A stretch of DNA of 13,337 nucleotides, taken from contig JAFVMP010000199.1 of NCBI GenBank assembly GCA_017506845.1, forward strand, positions 1 through 13,337, read 5' to 3'. The first letter of the stretch is position 1, and every line of letters starts with the position of its first letter. Shown here piece after piece: positions 1 through 6,732 of the stretch. The notes beneath the pieces were generated by a model. That model searched no databases, was not told where the DNA came from, and was given only the letters and a program-made list of their open reading frames with translations. This DNA comes from Campylobacter sp. GTDB taxonomy: Bacteria > Campylobacterota > Campylobacteria > Campylobacterales > Campylobacteraceae. Made by a program: the position numbers and the translations under genes.

Positions 1-288
1 CAGATAAAATCTAAAGCAATAGAACAAAAAATCAACTTAGCTACTCTTACTTTAGATAGTTTTAAGTCAAATTTAGATAACTTTTTACACAAAAAATTTA
101 ATTTAGCTCAATCAAAAATTGATAAATTTGAGTTAGTTTTTAAAAGACAAGAGTACTTTTATAAGGTAACAAAAAATATGGCACATATTATAAAAGATTC
201 ACAAATTATCTCATTAGCTGAGTTAAAAAGTGGAGATGAGATTACTATTAGTTCACAAGATTTATGCAAACAAGCAATAATAAAATAA
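1..288 (+). CDS. xseA: Exodeoxyribonuclease VII large subunit, C-terminal end (partial)
   Basis: The first base of the window is in frame with an open reading frame of 95 residues that ends in TAA at 286-288; the start lies outside the window. The visible part is a lysine-rich helical stretch, as in the long coiled-coil region of XseA. It is followed by a small beta-rich end: a segment reading KNMAHIIKDSQIIS, then LAELKSGDEITI. This matches the usual XseA ending, where 'xxL..GDel.i' follows a beta strand. XseA binds several XseB subunits to form the nuclease that degrades single-stranded DNA to short oligonucleotides. The gene lies nine bases before serC, an order I recall from other Campylobacter genomes, and the two are probably co-transcribed. 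The call rests on the C-terminal pattern plus neighbourhood, because the catalytic part is not visible. Confidence 0.8.
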   Translation, partial: QIKSKAIEQKINLATLTLDSFKSNLDNFLHKKFNLAQSKIDKFELVFKRQEYFYKVTKNMAHIIKDSQIISLAELKSGDEITISSQDLCKQAIIK

Positions 289-297
289 GGGGATAAA

Positions 298-1374
298 ATG
301 AGTAGAGTTTTAAATTTTAGTGCTGGTCCAAGTGCGATTCCATTAGCAGTGTTAGAGCGCGCACAGGCTGAATTTACTGATTATCATGGTCTTGGCTTTA
401 GTATTATGGAGGTTAGCCATCGTGGCAAGGTATTTGAAGAGTTGCATAATAATGCAATTGCTAAGGTTCGTGAATTTTATAATATTGGCGATGATTATGC
501 AGTTTTATTTTTACAAGGTGGAGCAACTTTACAATTTGCCCAAATTCCATTAAATATCTATGCTGGCGGCGTAGCTGAGTATGCAAATACTGGAGTTTGG
601 ACGCAAAAAGCAATTAAAGAAGCAAAAATCCAAAATATCAATTATAAGGTTGTTGCTAGTAGCGAGGATGTGAAGTTTGACCATATTCCTAAGGTAGAAT
701 TTAGTGATAATGCAGATTATGGATATATCTGTTCTAATAATACAATATATGGAACTCAATACTCAACCCTTCCAAGCCCAAAATGCCCACTAGTAGTAGA
801 TAGTAGTTCTGATCTTTTAAGTCGTGAAATTGATTTTAAAGCACATAATATCGGTCTGTTTTATGGTGGAGCGCAAAAAAATGCTGGTCCAGCTGGTATA
901 ACTATTGTTATAGTTAAAAAAGATTTAGCTACAAGAGTTAAAGATAGCGTTCCTACTCCGCTTCGTTATACAACGCAAATAGAGGCTAATTCATTAGCTA
1001 ATACACCTCCAACATTTGGAATTTATATGTTTGATTTAGTTCTTGATTGGATCAAAGAACAAGGTGGTTTAAGCGCCATCAATGCTATAAATGAGCAAAA
1101 AGCAGCTGCTTTATATGAGCTTATAGACAATTCAGATTTTTACAAAGCATTTGCAAAACCTGGTTCAAGAAGTTTGATGAATGTTAGTTTTGCTACTCCA
1201 AGTGCTGAACTTGATGGAGCTTTTGTTAAATTAGCTGAACAAAATGGAATGATAGGATTAAAAGGCCATAGAATCTTAGGTGGTTTAAGAGCTTCTATAT
1301 ATAATGCTGTAACACAACAAAGCGTACAAACACTATGTGAATTTATGAAGGAATTCCAAAGAACACATGGATAA
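298..1374 (+). CDS. serC: Phosphoserine aminotransferase
   Basis: SerC is a PLP-dependent class V aminotransferase. It converts 3-phosphohydroxypyruvate and glutamate to phosphoserine and 2-oxoglutarate in cytoplasmic serine synthesis, and also acts on the related substrate of the pyridoxine pathway. The 358 residues match the family length of about 360. Visible motifs are the N-terminal NFSAGPS (6-12), the substrate-site pair H41-R42, the GGAT cofactor-phosphate loop (74-77) and W101. The pyridine-contacting Asp is D168 in [11 protein letters not shown]. The Schiff-base lysine is K194 in [10 protein letters not shown], and the C-terminal [15 protein letters not shown] block is present. The ATG at 298 follows an AAGGGG ribosome-binding site by four bases. 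It sits right after xseA, and a long hairpin follows its stop codon. Nothing is missing, so the gene looks functional. Confidence 0.97.
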   Translation: MSRVLNFSAGPSAIPLAVLERAQAEFTDYHGLGFSIMEVSHRGKVFEELHNNAIAKVREFYNIGDDYAVLFLQGGATLQFAQIPLNIYAGGVAEYANTGVWTQKAIKEAKIQNINYKVVASSEDVKFDHIPKVEFSDNADYGYICSNNTIYGTQYSTLPSPKCPLVVDSSSDLLSREIDFKAHNIGLFYGGAQKNAGPAGITIVIVKKDLATRVKDSVPTPLRYTTQIEANSLANTPPTFGIYMFDLVLDWIKEQGGLSAINAINEQKAAALYELIDNSDFYKAFAKPGSRSLMNVSFATPSAELDGAFVKLAEQNGMIGLKGHRILGGLRASIYNAVTQQSVQTLCEFMKEFQRTHG

Positions 1375-1376
1375 TT

Positions 1377-1420
1377 TTTAAGCCTTTTAGATAGTTAAAC
1401 TCTATTTAAAGGGCTTTAAA
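1377..1420 (+). terminator. Hairpin after serC, probable terminator
   Basis: Two bases after the serC stop there is a long inverted repeat. Positions 1380-1394 pair with 1402-1416 (15 pairs, two of them G-T), with a seven-base loop at 1395-1401. Flanking T/A pairs extend the stem to 1377-1420. The GC-rich part is the AAGCC/GGCTT base of the stem. The downstream T-run is weak, so it may be an imperfect intrinsic terminator or a 3' end-stabilising hairpin. It lies between two convergent genes. Confidence 0.6.
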
Positions 1421-1463
1421 CATTTAAATTATAAAAATTTGATTGTAAATAAAAATCAGGCAT

Positions 1464-1496
1464 AAAAAAAGGCTACGACCCTTGCGAGTCGCAGCC
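1464..1496 (-). terminator. Intrinsic terminator of ahpC
   Basis: Read on the minus strand, 1496-1486 and 1481-1471 form an 11-pair GC-rich stem (GGCTGCGACTC / GGGTCGTAGCC, two G-T pairs) closed by a GCAA tetraloop at 1485-1482. It is followed at once by seven T residues (1470-1464). This is a classic rho-independent terminator 20 bases downstream of the ahpC stop codon. Confidence 0.93.
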
Positions 1497-1516
1497 AAAT
1501 TAATTAAAAGGTAAAA

Positions 1517-2113
1517 TTATAGTTTGTCACCATCAGTTGATAGGTAGCTTGCTACACCTTCAGTTGTAGGCTTCATACCTTTATCACCTTTGTTCCAGCC
1601 AGCTGGGCAAACTTCACCGTGCTCATTTGTAAATAGCATTGTATCAACCATTCTTACCATTTCATCAATATTTCTACCAAGTGGTAAATCATTGATTACT
1701 GCGTGGCGAACTGTACCATCTTTATCTAGTAGGAAGCTACCTCTTAGAGCTACTGCTTCATCAAATAGTACATCAAATCCTCTTGCCCACTCTTTTTTAA
1801 GGTCAGCTACTAGAGGGAATTGTACTCTACCGATACCGCCTTGTTTAATATCTGTTTCTCTCCATGCAAAGTGGCAGTATTCATTATCTGTGCTAACGCC
1901 GATAACTTCAATGCCTCTATCTTTAAATTCTTGATATCTTTTGTCAAAAGCGATGATTTCGCTTGGGCAAACAAATGTAAAATCTTTTGGATAGAAAAAT
2001 ACTACTGCACCTTTTGGTCCAATGTTTTTATATAGATCAAAATTTTCTTCAATTTGACCATTGCCTAGAACTGCTACGCCACTTAGTTGTGGTGCTTTAT
2101 TAGTAACTATCAT
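1517..2113 (-). CDS. ahpC: Alkyl hydroperoxide reductase AhpC, 2-Cys peroxiredoxin
   Basis: This is a cytoplasmic thiol peroxidase that reduces hydrogen peroxide and organic hydroperoxides. The 198 residues carry the typical 2-Cys peroxiredoxin layout. The peroxidatic C49 lies in YPKDFTFVCP with P42 and T46 (Px3Tx2C), the active-site R124 is in ALRGSF, and the resolving C169 is in GEVCPAGW. The GGIG motif (92-95) of oxidation-sensitive types is present, but the C-terminal YF motif is not (the end reads SYLSTDGDKL). C80 is an extra cysteine. No AhpF flavoprotein gene is nearby, so reduction by thioredoxin is likely, as known in related bacteria. The ATG is preceded by a good AAGGAG site (2121-2126 in plus coordinates). 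The gene is monocistronic: it has its own promoter with a palindrome over the -10 box, and a strong terminator. Confidence 0.96.
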   Translation of the reverse strand: MIVTNKAPQLSGVAVLGNGQIEENFDLYKNIGPKGAVVFFYPKDFTFVCPSEIIAFDKRYQEFKDRGIEVIGVSTDNEYCHFAWRETDIKQGGIGRVQFPLVADLKKEWARGFDVLFDEAVALRGSFLLDKDGTVRHAVINDLPLGRNIDEMVRMVDTMLFTNEHGEVCPAGWNKGDKGMKPTTEGVASYLSTDGDKL

Positions 2114-2164
2114 ACTAAATCTCCTTAATAATTTTTATGAATTGCGAAATTGTATCTATGTAAA

Positions 2165-2180
2165 TTTAACTATAATTAAA
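2165..2180 (-). promoter_or_regulatory. ahpC promoter with overlapping palindrome (possible PerR/Fur-type operator)
   Basis: On the minus strand a TATAGT box (2174-2169) lies about 55 bases upstream of the ahpC start and suits a -10 element. It sits within a 16-base near-perfect palindrome, TTTAACTATAATTAAA on the plus strand, with only one mismatched symmetric pair. AT-rich dyads over the promoter are typical of Fur-family operators, and ahpC in Campylobacter is known to be PerR-regulated. The regulator assignment here is inference. Confidence 0.45.
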
Positions 2181-2245
2181 CACAGATAAAACAATCTATA
2201 AAATAAATTTAAAAGTAATAAAAATATGAATTTAAAGAAAAATTT

Positions 2246-2253
2246 GATATAAT
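2246..2253 (+). promoter_or_regulatory. accD operon promoter, -10 box
   Basis: A perfect TATAAT at 2248-2253, in the context TTTGATATAATCG, lies 28 bases before the accD ATG. Campylobacter sigma-70 promoters depend on the -10 box with AT-rich DNA upstream and usually lack a clear -35, which fits here. An AAAGGA ribosome-binding site follows at 2270-2275. Confidence 0.75.
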
Positions 2254-2280
2254 CGCCCAATTTTTTATTAAAGGAAAAAA

Positions 2281-3153
2281 ATGCTAGGTGATTTTTTTTC
2301 AAAAATACGCAAAAAACAATCTCACCCAAGTGAAGCTCCAAGTCACTGGGTAAAGTGCAGCAGTTGTAGCTCTTTGATGTATTTTAAAGAGGTTGAAGCA
2401 TGTTATAATGTCTGTCCAAAATGTGGATATCATATGAGACTTAGCGCTCAAAAAAGAATAGAATTAATTAGCGATGTTGGAAGTTTTGTTGAATTTGATG
2501 CAAATTTACGCCCAATTGATCCATTAAATTTTGTCGATAAAAAGTCATATAAAAAAAGAATTGAAGAAGGTCAAAGTAAAAATGGCAAAACTAGCTCAGT
2601 AATCTCAGGAGAAGCAACAATTGATGGCCAACCTATTCAGCTAGTGGTTTTTGATTTTAGCTTTATGGGTGGTAGCCTAAGCTCAGTTGAAGGTGAAAAG
2701 ATAACTCGTGCAGTTCGCAGAGCAATAGAAAAGAGAAATCCACTTATTATAGTAAGCGCAAGTGGAGGCGCTAGAATGCAAGAGAGTACTTTTAGCCTTA
2801 TGCAGATGAGTAAGACAAGTGCTGCTTTAAAACTTTTAAGTGATAATAGATTGCCATATATCTCAGTTCTTACTGACCCTACGATGGGTGGAGTTTCAGC
2901 CTCATTTGCTTGGCTAGGTGATTTAATCATTGCTGAACCAAAGGCTTTAATAGGTTTTGCAGGTCAAAGAGTTATTGAACAAACTATTAAAGCAAGCTTG
3001 CCAGAAGGTTTTCAAAGAGCTGAGTTCTTACTCGAACATGGATTAATAGATGCTATAGTCCCAAGAGATGAGCATAAAAAATATCTTAGTGATATGATAA
3101 GATTTTTTATGAAAAATGATAATTTTTATAGCCCAATTAATGAGGCTATTTAG
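2281..3153 (+). CDS. accD: Acetyl-CoA carboxylase carboxyltransferase subunit beta
   Basis: AccD, with AccA, forms the carboxyltransferase that moves the carboxyl group from carboxybiotin to acetyl-CoA. This makes malonyl-CoA for fatty acid synthesis in the cytoplasm. The 290 residues match the family. An N-terminal four-cysteine zinc ribbon is seen at C26, C29, C45 and C48 (Cx2C-x15-Cx2C). The crotonase-like fold follows, with FMGGSLSSVEGEK (128-140), the oxyanion-type SGGARMQE (161-168) and DPTMGGVSASFAWLGD (199-214). An ATG at 2281 follows AAAGGA. It is the first gene of a tight cluster, and its TAG stop overlaps the GTG start of rlmH by one base. AccA is not in the window, which is usual. 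Confidence 0.97.
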   Translation: MLGDFFSKIRKKQSHPSEAPSHWVKCSSCSSLMYFKEVEACYNVCPKCGYHMRLSAQKRIELISDVGSFVEFDANLRPIDPLNFVDKKSYKKRIEEGQSKNGKTSSVISGEATIDGQPIQLVVFDFSFMGGSLSSVEGEKITRAVRRAIEKRNPLIIVSASGGARMQESTFSLMQMSKTSAALKLLSDNRLPYISVLTDPTMGGVSASFAWLGDLIIAEPKALIGFAGQRVIEQTIKASLPEGFQRAEFLLEHGLIDAIVPRDEHKKYLSDMIRFFMKNDNFYSPINEAI

Positions 3154-3599
3154 TGCAAATTTTAGTCCATTGCCTTCAAAAGCTTGATGATGATAAAGAT
3201 ATAAAAGATTATATCAAGATGAGTAGCAAATGGGCTAGCATTAAAGAGATTAATAAATTTAGCCCCCAAATTGCTAAGGCTCAAACACAAGGCCAAGCCG
3301 CATCGCATAGAGCCTATGAAGAGGCTTATAAACCTTGCTTAAATGGTTTTTGTATCGGCCTTGATGAGCGTGGTGAAATGCTTGATAGCTTTGAGTTTGC
3401 AAAGCTTCTTAAAGATAGAAATCAAATTTCATTTTTTATAGGCGGGGCTTATGGTTTAGGTGATAATTTACGGGGAGAGATGGATAAGTTAGTTAGTTTA
3501 TCACGGCTAACTTTTGCGCATAAAATTGCTAAACTCGTACTATATGAGCAGATTTTTCGCGCTCTTTGCATTAATGCAAACCACCCCTATCATAAATAA
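3153..3599 (+). CDS. rlmH: 23S rRNA (pseudouridine1915-N3)-methyltransferase RlmH
   Basis: RlmH is a SPOUT-fold methyltransferase that uses S-adenosylmethionine to methylate pseudouridine 1915 in helix 69 of 23S rRNA on assembled ribosomes. The 148-residue protein shows the family marks. These are a beta-strand start (MQILVHCL), the glycine-rich knot loop FFIGGAYGLGD (94-104), the SLSRLTFAHKIAKLVLYEQIFRA helix region (115-137) and the invariant C-terminal HPYHK (144-148). The start is a GTG that shares one base with the accD stop (TAGTG). It is the only start giving the family's N-terminus and implies translational coupling. In other Campylobacter genomes the same protein follows accD and was long labelled conserved hypothetical. 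Confidence 0.93.
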   Translation: MQILVHCLQKLDDDKDIKDYIKMSSKWASIKEINKFSPQIAKAQTQGQAASHRAYEEAYKPCLNGFCIGLDERGEMLDSFEFAKLLKDRNQISFFIGGAYGLGDNLRGEMDKLVSLSRLTFAHKIAKLVLYEQIFRALCINANHPYHK

Positions 3600-3610
3600 A
3601 AAGGAGTTAT

Positions 3611-3967
3611 ATGACAACAAGCCAACTAGAGTATTTTAAAGAGTTGCTTTTAGATAGAAAAGAGCAAATTCAAAGAAATATCAATGATGCAGCTAGCGAG
3701 ATTGATGGACTTAGACAAAGTGGTGCTACTGATGAGCTTGACTTTGCTAGTATTAGCGCAGATGAAGAACTAGAACACTCAATCTCAGCTAAACAACAAC
3801 AAGAGTTGCGTGAAATTGATCAATCATTAAAAAAAATTGAATCTGGAATTTATGGTATTTGCGATATGTGCGAAGATGATATTGATATAGAACGCCTAAA
3901 AGTAAAACCACACGCACGCTACTGCATTACGTGTCGTGAAATTGCTGAAAAAACAATAATAAAATAA
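3611..3967 (+). CDS. dksA: DksA-type zinc-finger regulator of RNA polymerase
   Basis: DksA-family proteins insert a coiled coil into the RNA polymerase secondary channel and, with ppGpp, adjust transcription of stable RNA and stress genes. The 118 residues include an N-terminal helical hairpin, with the tip at about residues 38-48 reading ATDELDFAS. This keeps the DxxDxA pattern (D41, D44) needed for activity in E. coli DksA. A C4 zinc finger follows with C84, C87, C105 and C108. It is shorter than the 151-residue E. coli protein because the N-terminal extension is absent. That is usual in Campylobacter, so it is not a truncation. A strong AAGGAG site sits five bases before the ATG. It is third in the accD cluster, eleven bases after rlmH. 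Confidence 0.9.
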   Translation: MTTSQLEYFKELLLDRKEQIQRNINDAASEIDGLRQSGATDELDFASISADEELEHSISAKQQQELREIDQSLKKIESGIYGICDMCEDDIDIERLKVKPHARYCITCREIAEKTIIK

Positions 3968-3976
3968 GGGTAAAAG

Positions 3977-4969
3977 ATGAAAACTAGACGATTTTTCTTA
4001 TATTCTGTTATCTATATTGGGCTTGTTTGGCTGGTCACTTTTTCATTTGCTGACCAAAATTATGCTATAAATATTCTTAGCTATACACTTGAATTACCAG
4101 TAGCTACATGGCTTGTGGTGCCACTTTGTATCTTTGCGATTTTAGCACTTTTGCATATGAGCTACTATGGGTTTAAAATCTACCTAGAAGGTAGAGCAAT
4201 GAGAAGCGATGCTCAAATTTATAATGTTTTAGCTAAGGAAATTTACCTTGGACTAGAGTCAAATAAAGATTTTAAAACCGATCTTTTTGCAGCTTCAAGT
4301 GAGGTTACAAAATCTCTTTCTCCATGGCTAAATTTAGGCAAACCAGTTCTTCATAACGATGATTTAAGAGCCGCCTATGAGCTTTGCAATGATGTAAAAA
4401 CTGGAAAAGTATGTGAGTTAAAAAGATTTAAGCTTTTAAAAACTAATCCACTCTATATCCAAAATGAAAAAAACAAAATTCAAGCTGACTATAAATACGC
4501 TATTACCATCTTATCTAGCAATGATGCAAACGAAGAATTAAGAGCTTTTGCTTCAAATGCACTCGTAGAAAATGGTTCGTTTTTAGAACTATCTAAATTC
4601 AATCCAATCTACACAAATAACGATGTATTAACACTGGTAAATAGATACTCTAAAGACAAATTTGAAATCAGTACAAATGATATGTTTGGAATTATTAATA
4701 AAGTTAAATTTACCTCAGATGAATATATTAAAATTGCTAAAATTCTTAAAACAAAAGTTGAGCCAGATCTGCTTATATCTATGTTTGAGCATCTTAGAAA
4801 TGATGAAGGGGCTGCATTTGAAGCATATTTATATCTACTTTATGACTTCCAAATGATAGAAAAGCTTAGAGAAGCGATAATGAGCGATAATGCTAAATTT
4901 GAGCGTATTGAGACCTTACTCTTTTTAAGAGATCATGGTAAAATCGCTAGAGCGGATCTATTTTATTAA
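3977..4969 (+). CDS. Two-helix membrane protein of unknown function
   Basis: I do not recognise a named family. The 330 residues begin with two hydrophobic segments, at about 6-24 (FFLYSVIYIGLVWLVTFSF) and 41-64 (from PVATWLVVPLCIFAILALL). The second is followed by the charged stretch KIYLEGRAMRSD. The remaining 260 or so residues are soluble, mostly helical and charged, with no catalytic motif visible. Positive residues before the first helix and after the second suggest both ends are cytoplasmic. The start follows AAGGG by six bases, nine bases after dksA, and its TAA overlaps the ATG of the dus gene (TAATG). From memory a membrane protein occupies the same place between dksA and dus in C. 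jejuni, so it appears to be a conserved lineage gene. The large cytoplasmic part could be a scaffold or adaptor, which is speculation. Confidence 0.85.
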   Translation: MKTRRFFLYSVIYIGLVWLVTFSFADQNYAINILSYTLELPVATWLVVPLCIFAILALLHMSYYGFKIYLEGRAMRSDAQIYNVLAKEIYLGLESNKDFKTDLFAASSEVTKSLSPWLNLGKPVLHNDDLRAAYELCNDVKTGKVCELKRFKLLKTNPLYIQNEKNKIQADYKYAITILSSNDANEELRAFASNALVENGSFLELSKFNPIYTNNDVLTLVNRYSKDKFEISTNDMFGIINKVKFTSDEYIKIAKILKTKVEPDLLISMFEHLRNDEGAAFEAYLYLLYDFQMIEKLREAIMSDNAKFERIETLLFLRDHGKIARADLFY

Positions 4970-5907
4970 TGATTGATTTTAGCTCAAAACCGTTATTTTT
5001 AGCCCCTTTAGCGGGCTTTTCTGATCTACCACTTCGCAGCCTAGCTAAGCGTTTTGGCTGCGATTGTACAGTTAGTGAAATGATTAGCTCAAATGCTCTT
5101 GTATATGAACATGATAAGACCTTAGCAATGCTAGAAAAATCTCCATTAGAAACGCCATATATAGTTCAGCTAGCAGGTAGCGACACAGGCGTAATCGCTA
5201 GAGCAGTAGAGATTTTAAATGAATTTGATGGGATTGATGGGATTGATTTAAACTGTGGTTGTCCAGTGCCAAAGGTAATAAAACAAAATGCCGGTTCAGC
5301 CTTATTAAATGAACCTAAATTGCTATGTAATATCATTGAAACGATTAAAAATAGATCAAATAAACGCTATACTTCGGTTAAAATTCGTCTAGGATTTAAC
5401 ACCAAAATGGCACACCTAATAGCTCAAGATTTAGCTAACGCTGGGGCTGATTTTATCTGTGTGCATGGACGAACTAGAGCTGGCGGATATAGCGCACCAG
5501 TTGATTATGAAGCCATCGCTAAAATAAAATCAAATACAACAATTCCAGTTATTGCTAATGGCGACATTAATCTAGATAACTATCAAAATGTATTAAAAAT
5601 TACTGGTTGTGATGGACTGATGATTGGCAGAGCTAGTATTGGTTCTCCATGGATATTTAAAGAGATTAAAGAAAATCAAAGTATAAATCCAGATGAAAAA
5701 AGACAAGTAATTAAAGAACATTTTGAACTAATGCTTAATACTTATGGTAATCATGCTATAGGGATTTTTCGCAAGCATTTACACGAATACTCCAAAGGTC
5801 TTAATGGGGCTAGCGAATTTAGATCTAGCGTTAATCAAATACACTCCCCAGAGCAGATGAGAGAGCAGATTGAACAATTTTTTGACCCATGCAGGGCTAT
5901 ATCTTAA
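4969..5907 (+). CDS. dusB: tRNA-dihydrouridine synthase (DusB-like)
   Basis: Dus enzymes are FMN-dependent and reduce specific uridines in tRNA to dihydrouridine with NADPH. The 312 residues show a complete TIM-barrel Dus pattern. It begins with LAPLAGFSDLPLR (11-23), then QLAG (67-70). The catalytic site is DLNCGCPVPKV with the proton-donating C98. K138 in VKIR and H166 in CVHGRTR follow. The FMN-phosphate motifs are NGDI (197-200) and MIGRAS (218-223). The C-terminal helical domain, about residues 235-312, is the tRNA-binding part. It resembles DusB most, but the Dus subtype and target uridine are inferred. Its ATG overlaps the previous stop by one base, and its 3' end overlaps the recO-like gene by 19 bases, so the three are tightly coupled. 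Confidence 0.92.
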   Translation: MIDFSSKPLFLAPLAGFSDLPLRSLAKRFGCDCTVSEMISSNALVYEHDKTLAMLEKSPLETPYIVQLAGSDTGVIARAVEILNEFDGIDGIDLNCGCPVPKVIKQNAGSALLNEPKLLCNIIETIKNRSNKRYTSVKIRLGFNTKMAHLIAQDLANAGADFICVHGRTRAGGYSAPVDYEAIAKIKSNTTIPVIANGDINLDNYQNVLKITGCDGLMIGRASIGSPWIFKEIKENQSINPDEKRQVIKEHFELMLNTYGNHAIGIFRKHLHEYSKGLNGASEFRSSVNQIHSPEQMREQIEQFFDPCRAIS

Positions 5908-6503
5908 AGGTTCAAAAAGTAAGAGATGAAGACTGTATTGTCACAATTCTCTCACCGCACAAACAGATCAAATGTTATAGGTTTTATGGCGCTCGTCACC
6001 CTATTATCACTCAAGGATTTAAACTTGATTTTGAATTAGTTGAAAGTAAAAGCTTTTTGCCGCATCTTCGCTCGACTATGCATCTAGGATTTAGCTGGTT
6101 AATTGAGCGTGAACGGCTTTTAGTTTGGCAAAATTTTATGCGGCTAATGGCTGATCATTTACGCGATGTACAAGAGAGTGATGAGTTTTATTTTGAAATA
6201 CTTGAAATGTGTGCTAAGAAATTTCACCGCCAAAATCCTATTAGAGTCGTACTTGAATCCTATGCAATGATTTTAAAATTTGAGGGACGATTACATATTG
6301 ATACTAGTTGTTTTATCTGCGATGGCAAGCTTAATGAACAAGTCGGACTTGGTAGAGCATTTTTACTTGCCCATCCTGAATGCATAGGCAAAAATCCATT
6401 AAACTATGATAGCGTGATCAAATTTCTTTCTACTGCTTCAACTGCTCACTTAAACGATACGCAAATTAAAGAGTTATATTTTATCCTTTTAGAGGGATTT
6501 TAA
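5889..6503 (+). CDS. recO: RecO-like DNA repair/recombination protein
   Basis: RecO helps RecR load RecA onto SSB-coated single-stranded DNA and anneals strands in recombinational repair. The 204-residue protein is of the short Campylobacterota type and diverges strongly from E. coli RecO. An N-terminal OB-fold-like part (about 1-65) begins MQGYILKVQKVRDEDCIV. A helical middle follows, then CFIC (141-144) with H162 and C165 close by, where RecO proteins often carry a zinc site. The start at 5889 lies inside the dus gene and has no clear ribosome-binding site, so translation is probably coupled. The N-terminus fits the family and no later in-frame ATG does. It is the last gene of the accD cluster. 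I recognise it from resemblance to annotated Campylobacter RecO, so the function is moderately sure. Confidence 0.78.
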   Translation: MQGYILKVQKVRDEDCIVTILSPHKQIKCYRFYGARHPIITQGFKLDFELVESKSFLPHLRSTMHLGFSWLIERERLLVWQNFMRLMADHLRDVQESDEFYFEILEMCAKKFHRQNPIRVVLESYAMILKFEGRLHIDTSCFICDGKLNEQVGLGRAFLLAHPECIGKNPLNYDSVIKFLSTASTAHLNDTQIKELYFILLEGF

Positions 6504-6549
6504 TTTTTTGTTTATATGGATTGCTTTATCTTCTAAAACATATCAAGAA

Positions 6550-6621
6550 AATAATAATAAAATAAATCAAAAGTATTTAAAGTAAATATTTTAATAAGTA
6601 TTTATTTTGTAAATTATTATT
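6550..6621. repeat. Long imperfect AT-only inverted repeat in the recO-PAS gap
   Basis: Positions 6550-6567 (AATAATAATAAAATAAAT) match the reverse complement of 6600-6621, apart from a four-base GTAA insertion at 6609-6612 in the right arm. The spacer of 32 bases contains a direct repeat of AAGTATTTA (6571-6579 and 6596-6604, the second running into the right arm). In DNA this rich in A and T, part of the match may be chance. It may also serve as a curved upstream element or regulator site. Confidence 0.35.
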
Positions 6622-6628
6622 ACAGTAA

Positions 6629-6639
6629 TATAATATAAT
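6629..6639 (+). promoter_or_regulatory. Probable promoter of the PAS/MCP operon (tandem -10 boxes)
   Basis: Two overlapping TATAAT boxes (6629-6634 and 6634-6639) lie in the 229-base gap before the PAS gene. Either would give a leader of roughly 85-95 bases. A second candidate, TATAAA at 6695-6700 after a T-run, would give a leader of about 25 bases. No sigma-28 or sigma-54 pattern was visible, which would be the other expectation for chemotaxis genes. Apart from this and the two inverted repeats, I see nothing in 6504-6732. Confidence 0.5.
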
Positions 6640-6666
6640 CTAAACTAAAAAGCGCTATTTTACACT

Positions 6667-6695
6667 AAATATATTAGAATTTAATATATTTTTTT
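6667..6695 (+). promoter_or_regulatory. AT-only perfect hairpin with T-run (terminator-like or operator)
   Basis: AAATATATTA (6667-6676) and TAATATATTT (6682-6691) are exact reverse complements around a GAATT loop. Seven T residues (6689-6695, three of them within the right arm) end the element. With only A-T pairs it would be weak as an RNA terminator. It lies between the two candidate promoters of the PAS gene, so it could be an operator, a weak attenuator or the end signal of the recO transcript. Confidence 0.4.
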
Positions 6696-6721
6696 ATAAA
6701 ATTTGTAGTTTAGAAAATTGC

Positions 6722-6726
6722 GGGAG
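6722..6726 (+). promoter_or_regulatory. Ribosome-binding site fixing the PAS gene start
   Basis: GGGAG sits six bases before the ATG at 6733. The longer frame would start with TTG at 6718, four bases before this site, and has only weak upstream sequence (TTTAGAAAA). The ATG is therefore the better start. Confidence 0.75.
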
Positions 6727-6732
6727 AGCAAA

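Noticed and set aside
1590..1934. 114-residue plus-strand open frame opposite ahpC
   Set aside because: It is antisense to the peroxiredoxin active-site region, its sequence is low in recognisable structure, and no promoter or ribosome-binding site is seen.
3611..3967. DksA suspected to be truncated because it has 118 residues
   Set aside because: The tip aspartates and all four zinc cysteines are present, it has a strong ribosome-binding site, and Campylobacter DksA is normally this short.
5227..5247. Tandem GATGGGATT repeat in the dus gene
   Set aside because: Only two copies, encoding GIDGID just before the conserved DLNCGCP motif; it fits a normal Dus strand and shows no sign of instability.
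6718..6732. TTG start giving five extra N-terminal residues (MRESK) on the PAS protein
   Set aside because: The GGGAG site lies inside this stretch and is well placed for the ATG at 6733, while TTG has no good site upstream.
6504..6732. Possible sigma-54 or sigma-28 promoter for the chemotaxis genes
   Set aside because: No GG-N10-GC or CGATAT-type element was found at suitable spacing; only sigma-70-like TATAAT boxes are visible.
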